From Akkermansiaceae bacterium (GTDB lineage Bacteria; Verrucomicrobiota; Verrucomicrobiia; Verrucomicrobiales; Akkermansiaceae), in contig JALZVA010000001.1 of NCBI GenBank assembly GCA_023301335.1, forward strand, positions 1 to 12,522: 12,522 bases of DNA, read 5' to 3'. Shown here piece by piece: positions 6,995-12,522 of the stretch. How positions within the stretch are numbered: position 1 is the stretch's first letter; the number at the start of each line of letters is the position of its first letter. The translations under genes and the position numbers were made by a program. The notes under the pieces are model-generated. The model made no database searches. It was not told the DNA's origin and was given only the letters and a program-made list of their open reading frames with translations.

Positions 6995-7629
6995 ACACGC
7001 GCACTAAAGGCCACACTTCACTTGTGGTGATGACCAAATTCCCTGAAGCTGGGAAGGTGAAAACACGCCTCAGTGGAGTGTTAGGTAAAGAAGGATCCTG
7101 TAGCTTACATGCAGCGATGGTGCAGCACCTTCGTGTGAATACGCTTGCTTCACTTAAAGATATAGATGTTCAATTTCATGTTGCGGGAGGAGACCATACT
7201 TCCGTGAATGAGTGGCTTGGTGAGCAAGCTTGGGTAGTGCAGGCAGAAGGAGACTTAGGGCACAAGATGAAGGCGGCTATCCAATCGTGCTTTGACCAAG
7301 GCGCAGCTAAAGTCCTCATCTTAGGAACAGATGTCCCAACTCTTTCTACACAGCATATCCTTGATATGGAAAAAGCATTAGATAGCTGTGATGTGGCGTT
7401 TAACCCAGCCTTTGACGGTGGCTATGTGATGGCTGGCATGTGTGGTCTTTACCCTGAAATGTTCCAAGGTTTCGAGTGGAGCACAGAGCACGTTCTTACA
7501 CACTCTGTAACTCAGTTAGAAGCCGTAGGTAAAAAAGTAAGCCTATTAGAATCTCTACCAGATGTGGATACTGAGGAAGATCTTGAACTAGCAGTAGAAA
7601 CGTTAGGTTTCAAACCTTGGGAAGCGTAA
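6991..7629 (+). CDS. TIGR04282-type arsenosugar-associated transferase (CofC/MobA-like GT-A fold)
   Basis: This 212-residue protein belongs to the family annotated as arsenosugar biosynthesis glycosyltransferase TIGR04282 (transferase 1 associated with the radical SAM/selenodomain protein). It has the nucleotide-binding opening VVMTKFPEAGKVKTRL (12-27), QAEGDLGHKM (84-93), LGTDVPTL (111-118) with the metal-binding Asp, PAFDGGYVMAG (139-149) and DVDTEEDL (191-198). The fold resembles CofC and MobA nucleotidyltransferases, so the chemistry could be nucleotidyl or sugar transfer; neither is established from sequence. The start is GTG, overlapping the arsC stop, with an AAAGG sequence about 6 bases upstream, one of the few Shine-Dalgarno-like sites in the window. 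No membrane segment is visible. It ends 11 bases from the convergent gene. Confidence 0.85.
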   Translation: MNTRTKGHTSLVVMTKFPEAGKVKTRLSGVLGKEGSCSLHAAMVQHLRVNTLASLKDIDVQFHVAGGDHTSVNEWLGEQAWVVQAEGDLGHKMKAAIQSCFDQGAAKVLILGTDVPTLSTQHILDMEKALDSCDVAFNPAFDGGYVMAGMCGLYPEMFQGFEWSTEHVLTHSVTQLEAVGKKVSLLESLPDVDTEEDLELAVETLGFKPWEA

Positions 7630-7640
7630 GCGGGGTTCTA

Positions 7641-9668
7641 TTACTTAGCCTCGGCCTGCTTGTAATACTCTCTGTAAAAGCGTTTACTTAAATTCGCACG
7701 CTGTACTCGGGAAAAGAATAAAGCGCGGTAGAGTAGATAGAATTTTACTATACTAAAGAAGCGTTTCCAGAAATGGGAGCGTTTCCACTTTTTAGCAGAC
7801 ACTTGGCTTTCGTGAGCTAAGTGTAGCGTCTCTCCTCGCTGCCAGAGGCGATCACTCATCTCCACATCTTCCATTAAAGGTTGATCTGTTAGAATTGCTT
7901 GAGTAAGGGCTACATCGCGATTAAAAAATTGATTTTGATCGCCAAAGCTCGTTTTTAATAAACCCGCTCTAAAATCATTGAGTGCTTCAATAAAGCACAA
8001 GGCCAACCTTGGTTGATCAAACCGCTGGCCTAAGGATCCACCTATCACATGTGAGTTTCTTTCTAAAGCCAAGTTGATTCTCTTGAAACTATCTTTAGGG
8101 AGGGTGTTTCCAGCGTGCAGGACTAAGCACCATGGATAAGACGCAGCTTCGACACCAGATTTGATCTGAGCTCCTCGCCCCTGACCTGCGCTGAGACTTG
8201 TGAGTTTAAAATGCTCGGACTCTAACTGTGGCTGCTCGGAGCCTTCTGGAGACACGATGATCACCTCGTCTGGAACGACTTCTTGCTGCCCTAGCTCCTC
8301 AATGAGCTGGATAATTCCAGAGTGCACACTTACAGTCGGGATAATAACTGACCAGCCCTGAGTGGTCTCAGAGCTAAGTAAGACATCTTTTTTAAGCTGA
8401 TGAAAAAAGGAACGATATACACTTGGGAGGAGCATCAGAGAAGTAATGACAAAGGGTAGGTGGAACATCCATTTTGCCCACTGTGGGAGTTCCCAGTATC
8501 CTGTGTCAATATAGTGAGCATGCACAAGGAAGTAGAGCGGAGTAGTCACAGAATAACAGATCCAAGGAAGCGAGGGACGAAGAGCGATGAAGGGGAGTAA
8601 CCATGTAAGATACCAAAAGTGCATGATAGGCGCGAACAGGATAAGCCCTCCTAAGCAAAACATCAGGCTCAGCCAGAGACGATCACGGATAGTGTACCAA
8701 AACCCGAGGCTCCACGAGAGAACGAACAGTCCTCCGCAGATACGATTTGCGATTTGAGAATCTAGCCCAATGATATCATCAAAAAATTGATTAAATAAGC
8801 CATTGAAATTATTAGTGGAGCCAAATGTCACTAACCCGTGGATCATTTGCAGTGTGTCTTCAAAATGGAGGAGAAAAGGAGCGAGACAGCAAATCGTAGC
8901 GGCGAGCATCCCCTTAAAACCTGTTCTTAGAAGTAACATAGGAGCGGCAATAACCACCATGATTTTCATCGCTACAGCGATCCCAAAGGCGGCCCCACAA
9001 ATTACAAACCATTTCTTCGAATAAGCAAATACTGAGGCGACCAGAAAGAGCGTCATCAGCACATCAAAATGTCCTTCCGCTGCAAATGATAAAATAGGAA
9101 TAGGGCTCAAGGCATAAATCACTGCCCATTCCAAAGGCCGTTTATAATGATGTAAGAGCGCGAGAATAAGTGCAACCAGGAAGAGATCGGCAAGAAGGAA
9201 CGCGACCTTATAACTCATCGGGGAATAAGAAAACGCATTGATGAGAGCAAAGCTATGCAGCGAGAGAGGGGGATACGCTGTAGGCTTGTCCCGATGGTTC
9301 ATGAGTTCCCAATAGCTATCACGCTGCTCAGTGTAGATTTCATGAGCTGCGACTTCTTCAAAGGGGCTGATGCCTTGGGCATAGAGCTTTCCCTCCCAAA
9401 GGTAGCGGTTCACATCATCGGAGGCTGCTGCAGGGAGAACTGCTAGCCTAACACAGAGTGAACTAAATAAAATCAGTAGGATAGAAACGCGTAACGAGAC
9501 CTTTGGGAGAATAAATATCATCCCAATTCCAATGATCCCAGCAATGACACCTAAGCCAGCTCGGATTCTCCCATGAGCGTTAAACTCAGGCGCATATTGT
9601 CCGTAAACGTAATAGAGCAGGGTCAGTAGAATTGTGCAAAGAATCCACGCTATCCAACGGAGCCTCAA
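7641..9668 (-). CDS. Fusion: GT-C-like membrane mannosyltransferase half plus TIGR04283-type GT-A half
   Basis: The 675-residue product has two parts. Residues 1-430 form a multi-pass membrane domain with about ten or more hydrophobic segments. It resembles polyprenyl-phosphate-sugar-dependent GT-C enzymes (GT87/MptA-like): first-loop acidic pair SDDVNRYLWEG (83-93), YPPL (132-135), AEGHFD (197-202) and HFWYLTWLLPF (350-360). Residues about 438-650 match the soluble transferase 2 (TIGR04283) usually found near arsS: SVIIPT (440-445), GDQNQFFNR (576-584), LMEDVEMSDRL (598-608) and SAKKWKR (624-630). The usual HAD-T-x-LP motif reads HAGNTLP (518-524), so the expected Asp is Gly520. The start is TTG (9666-9668), 2 bases after the stop of the upstream gene; no better start exists before residue 50. 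The stop is 11 bases from the TIGR04282 gene, tail to tail. Acceptor and donor sugars are unknown. Confidence 0.82.
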   Translation of the reverse strand: MRLRWIAWILCTILLTLLYYVYGQYAPEFNAHGRIRAGLGVIAGIIGIGMIFILPKVSLRVSILLILFSSLCVRLAVLPAAASDDVNRYLWEGKLYAQGISPFEEVAAHEIYTEQRDSYWELMNHRDKPTAYPPLSLHSFALINAFSYSPMSYKVAFLLADLFLVALILALLHHYKRPLEWAVIYALSPIPILSFAAEGHFDVLMTLFLVASVFAYSKKWFVICGAAFGIAVAMKIMVVIAAPMLLLRTGFKGMLAATICCLAPFLLHFEDTLQMIHGLVTFGSTNNFNGLFNQFFDDIIGLDSQIANRICGGLFVLSWSLGFWYTIRDRLWLSLMFCLGGLILFAPIMHFWYLTWLLPFIALRPSLPWICYSVTTPLYFLVHAHYIDTGYWELPQWAKWMFHLPFVITSLMLLPSVYRSFFHQLKKDVLLSSETTQGWSVIIPTVSVHSGIIQLIEELGQQEVVPDEVIIVSPEGSEQPQLESEHFKLTSLSAGQGRGAQIKSGVEAASYPWCLVLHAGNTLPKDSFKRINLALERNSHVIGGSLGQRFDQPRLALCFIEALNDFRAGLLKTSFGDQNQFFNRDVALTQAILTDQPLMEDVEMSDRLWQRGETLHLAHESQVSAKKWKRSHFWKRFFSIVKFYLLYRALFFSRVQRANLSKRFYREYYKQAEAK

Positions 9669-9670
9669 AC

Positions 9671-11140
9671 CTATGAACGTTTAGTTTTCGAGCCACTCAA
9701 GCTACGATAACCAAACATCGCAAAGCCTAAGGAATAGGTAAGGAAAAAAGGAACAATCCCAACCATACCTAGTTCAAAATAGAAATAAGCAGTCACCAAA
9801 GTGAGTGCTGCCATCGTCAGCTCAAAAATAGGCATGAGTGTTGCCTTTCCAAGATCTTTAAAAATCGATGTGTTATCACCCTGTTTAGGCGTTCTCACGA
9901 AAGGTGATTTAATTCCTATAATTCCTTCTGTGCACGCCCGCGCGTTGCTTAAGCAGATTCCAAATCCTATTAAGAGTAGCATAGGGAGTCGTGTCAGGAA
10001 GGTTTTTAAGCCTGTTTCCGGATCAATCCATTTCTCAGCCACCAGGTAAAGAAGGCTGGGTCCTAGCATCGCTACACCCATTGGTAGGGCAAACCAAGCA
10101 ACTAAAGTCACGCCAAATGGCTGCTCATGAAGCAGGATGATAGGTAGTGCCAAGACTGCTTGGAGAAGCATACAAAAATGAATCGCATAGTGCGTAAGAT
10201 GGAAACTAGCTTCGATTTTCTTTTTAAGAGGAATCTTAGCACCCCATACTTTCGGGAGTATCTTCTTCGCCGTTTGCATGGAGCCTTTTGCCCAGCGAAA
10301 CTGCTGACTTCTAAAAGCTCTGTAAAAAGAGGGAAGTTCTGCTGGTACAACGAGATCAGGAAGAAAGTGAATTTTCCAGCCTTTTAACTGTGCTCTATAA
10401 GAGAGATCAAGATCTTCTGTCAGTGTGTCAGCATTCCAACCTCCTGCATCCTCGATGGCTTCACGTGCCCAAACTCCAGCAGTACCATTGAAATTGAGGA
10501 AGTAGCCATTGTATGACCGTGCCACTTGTTCCACTACAAAGTGTCCATTCACACCCACACTCTGAGCCCTCGTGAAAGAATTTTCCTCCTCGTTGAGATG
10601 CCCCCAACGAGCCTGCACCACACAGCATTTTTCCTGAGCTTGAAAATGTGGGATGGTGCGACGAAGAAAATCTTTAGGTGGGATGAAATCGCTATCAAAG
10701 ATTGCGATGTAGGGCGCATTATTTTTGCCTAGCCCATAATCGAGCGCCCCAGCTTTATAACCAGATCGATCAGAGCGACGTATCGCTTCGATATTCACTC
10801 CTTGATCTGCAAGTTCCTTCACCACTTTGTCTACGAGTGCGATCGTGTCATCATTCGAATCATCCAGAATCTGGATCGTGTGATTCGGATAATCAATCGC
10901 CGCTACTGCACGGATAACGCGCTCTGCTACAGCAGATTCATTATAGAGAGGGACCTGAGTAAGGACTTCGGGGGCGTCCGAGTCATTAATCTTAAAGGTT
11001 TCTAAAGTGGTAGCGTTTGCCTCATTGATACCTTTCCTCTTCTTTAAGAAAAGATACATGACAAAATAATTGTGCAGCCCGTAAATAATAAGAACGGCGC
11101 TGCACAATGCGTAAATAGCGAGTGGTATATTTTCGATCAT
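9671..11140 (-). CDS. Membrane family 2 glycosyltransferase, cellulose/mannan synthase-like
   Basis: The product (489 residues from the ATG) is a processive-type GT2 enzyme. One N-terminal membrane helix (about 7-32) precedes a cytoplasmic GT-A domain with VPLYNE (63-68), DDSND (93-97), DSD (149-151), TEDLD (241-245, catalytic base) and QQFRW (279-283, the Q-x-x-R-W product-binding motif). Four or more membrane helices follow (about 313-336, 343-368, 383-399, 435-475). The overall plan resembles plant CSLA-like mannan synthases and bacterial beta-glycan or glycolipid synthases; substrate cannot be told. There is no PilZ domain and no bcsB-like partner, so bacterial cellulose synthesis is unlikely. 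A TTG codon directly precedes the ATG and could be the start instead (11143). It lies 45 bases after the DUF547 gene and 2 bases before the fused glycosyltransferase, so the three probably form one operon. Confidence 0.9.
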   Translation of the reverse strand: MIENIPLAIYALCSAVLIIYGLHNYFVMYLFLKKRKGINEANATTLETFKINDSDAPEVLTQVPLYNESAVAERVIRAVAAIDYPNHTIQILDDSNDDTIALVDKVVKELADQGVNIEAIRRSDRSGYKAGALDYGLGKNNAPYIAIFDSDFIPPKDFLRRTIPHFQAQEKCCVVQARWGHLNEEENSFTRAQSVGVNGHFVVEQVARSYNGYFLNFNGTAGVWAREAIEDAGGWNADTLTEDLDLSYRAQLKGWKIHFLPDLVVPAELPSFYRAFRSQQFRWAKGSMQTAKKILPKVWGAKIPLKKKIEASFHLTHYAIHFCMLLQAVLALPIILLHEQPFGVTLVAWFALPMGVAMLGPSLLYLVAEKWIDPETGLKTFLTRLPMLLLIGFGICLSNARACTEGIIGIKSPFVRTPKQGDNTSIFKDLGKATLMPIFELTMAALTLVTAYFYFELGMVGIVPFFLTYSLGFAMFGYRSLSGSKTKRS

Positions 11141-11185
11141 CAACTAAAGAGATGTCTTGTAGGCATGAGTGAGGCAGTGACAAGA

Positions 11186-11902
11186 CTATTTAGCCTTATT
11201 TAGACCCCAGTCATACTTAATCCATGATACCTTCAGTGAAGTGTTGAGTTTTTTACTCTTGAATTTGTTAAGATAGGTAGCTGGGTTTTCAGTTTTAAAA
11301 TCTCCTTTATACCAATTAAAAAGTTCTGAGTATTTAGCCGTGGAGCCACTTACTTGCACAGCATGCTTACTGTCCGCGAATAACTTAGCCTGCTCGTCGA
11401 GTTGCTCCTCCAACTTGCTAGCAACGAATGCTTCAGCTCTTAATGGCGGGCAGCTGATACTTGCACAGTTCACAGCAAAGTGCAGACGTCCATCAGGGAA
11501 GTCTTTTAGAAGCTGCTTTTTTTCAAGCTGGTTTAAGCTAATTTTACCAGACGGAGTAGCAATGATAGCCTTGTCAAAAATAGAAAATGCTTTGCCAATT
11601 TTAGTAACTGAATCCAGTGGGTAGTGTTCTAGGACCACGTCAACCATAGCTGCGTTATAAAGGTTGATACGGAATGCTGCCTTTTCGTTCTTCGTGAGAG
11701 TTTCAGTCTTTACTTTTGACCACTCATTTAAAATTTTATCCAGAGCAGCTTTGTCCTCACTATTGGATGCCCATTTCTGATATTTAACTCCAGATGATTT
11801 GACATATTTCTTAAGAAGTTCTTCGTATGCAGCGACTTCATGAGCTGAAGCATTGAGGGCTCCGAGGAGAGCGAGCGATAGAATGGTGATAGTATTTTTC
11901 AT
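11186..11902 (-). CDS. Secreted DUF547 protein
   Basis: The 238-residue product begins with a signal peptide (hydrophobic core 5-16, likely cleavage after ASA at about residue 20) and is otherwise soluble, so it probably acts in the periplasm or is exported. The DUF547 hallmarks are in order: AAFRINLYNA (75-84), VVLEHYPLDSV (89-99), SLNQLEKKQLL (122-132), HFAVNCASISCPPL (141-154) with C146, C151 and a candidate nucleophile, LFNWYKGDF (194-202) and YDWGLN (230-235). The biochemical activity of the family is not established; the invariant Cys/His positions suggest an enzyme. It starts at an ATG with no Shine-Dalgarno site and heads a minus-strand run with the two membrane glycosyltransferases. 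From memory, DUF547 genes recur near arsenosugar genes in other bacteria, but that needs checking. Confidence 0.9.
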   Translation of the reverse strand: MKNTITILSLALLGALNASAHEVAAYEELLKKYVKSSGVKYQKWASNSEDKAALDKILNEWSKVKTETLTKNEKAAFRINLYNAAMVDVVLEHYPLDSVTKIGKAFSIFDKAIIATPSGKISLNQLEKKQLLKDFPDGRLHFAVNCASISCPPLRAEAFVASKLEEQLDEQAKLFADSKHAVQVSGSTAKYSELFNWYKGDFKTENPATYLNKFKSKKLNTSLKVSWIKYDWGLNKAK

Positions 11903-12037
11903 TAGCTTTAATGGTTTCGAATATAAGAGGGGGTATATCCAAGATTATTCCGTAAAACAATCTATTTTGTGAGCCGTGGAGATTCCTCCAAAAGTAAGAG
12001 TAGATTATAAACAGAAGAACATTACCGTAACTAAATT

Positions 12038-12049
12038 GTGACACGTCAC
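12038..12049. repeat. Short palindrome in the divergent intergenic region
   Basis: GTGAC-AC-GTCAC is a perfect 5-2-5 inverted repeat about 140 bases from both divergent start codons (11902 and 12179). Its symmetry fits a dimeric regulator operator, but no regulator gene is nearby and arms of 5 bases arise often by chance. The rest of the 276-base gap has AT-rich stretches, including a minus-strand TATAAT at 12004-12009 that could be a -10 box for the DUF547 operon, and no small gene that I can support. Confidence 0.25.
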
Positions 12050-12134
12050 GTTTCAATTGTATAGTGAGTTCTGTGAAAACCCAACTAGCACCTCTTCTTT
12101 GATAAGTTTCAATTCGCTTCGTTAGATTGTTTAC

Positions 12135-12162
12135 TTGAAAATTTCAACTTTGAGCCTACTAT
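12135..12162 (+). promoter_or_regulatory. Sigma-70-like promoter of the oxidoreductase gene
   Basis: TTGAAA (12135-12140) and TACTAT (12157-12162) each match the consensus -35 and -10 at five of six positions and are separated by 16 bases. The predicted start site is roughly 10 bases before the ATG at 12179, giving a very short leader. The -35 box is one arm of a perfect inverted repeat, TTGAAA-A-TTTCAA (12135-12147), which could be an operator that blocks the promoter; this is inference only. Confidence 0.55.
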
Positions 12163-12178
12163 CGCGGCCTAGAAAGCT

Positions 12179-12522
12179 ATGAAACCTATAATAATTATTG
12201 GCAACGGGATTTCAGGAGTCACTGCAGCGAGAGAGATTCGCAAGCTTGACTCGAAAACACCGATACTTCTGATCTCCGGAGAGACAGACCATCATTTTTC
12301 CAGAACCGCACTCATGTATATCTTCATGGGGCATATGAATTACGAGGACACCAAGCCTTATGAAGATTTTTTCTGGAGTAAAAATCGTATCGACCTGCTT
12401 CGCGGCTGGGTAAGAACGATTAAACATGAAGAACGGAAAATCGTCATGGTTGATGGACGTGAAATCGACTTCTCAGAACTTATTCTAGCGGTCGGTTCCA
12501 CGCCTAACAAGTTTGGCTGGCC
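12179..12522 (+). CDS. NAD(P)/FAD-dependent oxidoreductase, N-terminal part (cut by the window end)
   Basis: The first 114 residues are visible and the frame is open to the window edge. The start holds a Rossmann dinucleotide-binding motif, G8-N-G10-I-S-G13, within a beta strand of isoleucines. Glu35 at the end of the second strand would bind the adenosine ribose of FAD. LILAVGSTPN (101-110) is the usual second FAD contact before the NADH-binding domain. The block FSRTALMYIFMGHMNYED (40-57) is distinctive and, from memory, typical of a subgroup common in Bacteroidetes and related bacteria; its physiological substrate is unknown to me. It is divergent from the DUF547 gene and probably under the promoter just upstream. 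Whether it belongs to the arsenic locus cannot be judged from the visible part. Confidence 0.87.
   Translation, partial: MKPIIIIGNGISGVTAAREIRKLDSKTPILLISGETDHHFSRTALMYIFMGHMNYEDTKPYEDFFWSKNRIDLLRGWVRTIKHEERKIVMVDGREIDFSELILAVGSTPNKFGW

Noticed and set aside
9671..11140. Bacterial cellulose synthase BcsA
   Set aside because: The GT2 motifs fit the broad family, but the protein has no PilZ domain, is short, and no bcsB, bcsZ or bcsC gene is adjacent.
11977..11990. Hairpin TGGAG-ATTC-CTCCA upstream of the DUF547 gene as a riboswitch or attenuator
   Set aside because: A 5-base stem alone is too weak, there is no T tract, and no conserved riboswitch core is recognisable.

Overview
The window looks like a chromosomal segment from a marine or sediment bacterium, most likely of the Verrucomicrobiota. 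That placement is inference. It rests on moderate GC, almost no Shine-Dalgarno sites, a short RuvC, a degenerate formylglycine-type sulfatase of a kind abundant in that phylum, and the overall gene repertoire. No rRNA gene or other decisive marker is present.

Layout. Bases 3-266 hold the 3' end of an unrecognised + strand gene. It converges on ruvC (388-891, minus). Bases 1048-2009 are a sulfatase pseudogene with internal stops, frame changes and a large internal deletion. A solitary fusA paralog of the EF-G 2 type follows (2162-4249) and ends in a strong intrinsic terminator.

The core of the window is an arsenic-sugar locus. On the + strand lie an ArsM-type arsenite methyltransferase (4367-5524), the radical SAM enzyme ArsS (5569-6549), a thioredoxin-type arsenate reductase (6566-6994) and a TIGR04282-type nucleotidyl/glycosyltransferase-like protein (6991-7629, 4-base overlap). 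Together they outline a route: arsenate to arsenite, then methylated arsenic, then a 5'-deoxyadenosyl-arsenical, then an arsenosugar.

Converging on this operon, with 11 bases between the stop codons, is a minus-strand group read from right to left. It comprises a secreted DUF547 protein (11186-11902), a membrane family 2 glycosyltransferase resembling cellulose/mannan synthases (9671-11140) and a 675-residue protein (7641-9668). The last fuses a multi-pass GT-C-like membrane half to a TIGR04283-type GT-A half. TIGR04283 is the family usually annotated as the second arsenosugar glycosyltransferase. Its usual acidic metal-binding residue appears replaced by Gly here.

The window closes with the 5' end of an NAD(P)/FAD-dependent oxidoreductase (12179 onward), divergent from the DUF547 gene and preceded by a good sigma-70-like promoter. 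No gene for removing adenine from the arsenical nucleoside is visible; if it exists it lies elsewhere. The most interesting candidate is the fused membrane glycosyltransferase and its partners as a possible variant arsenosugar or arsenolipid assembly branch.
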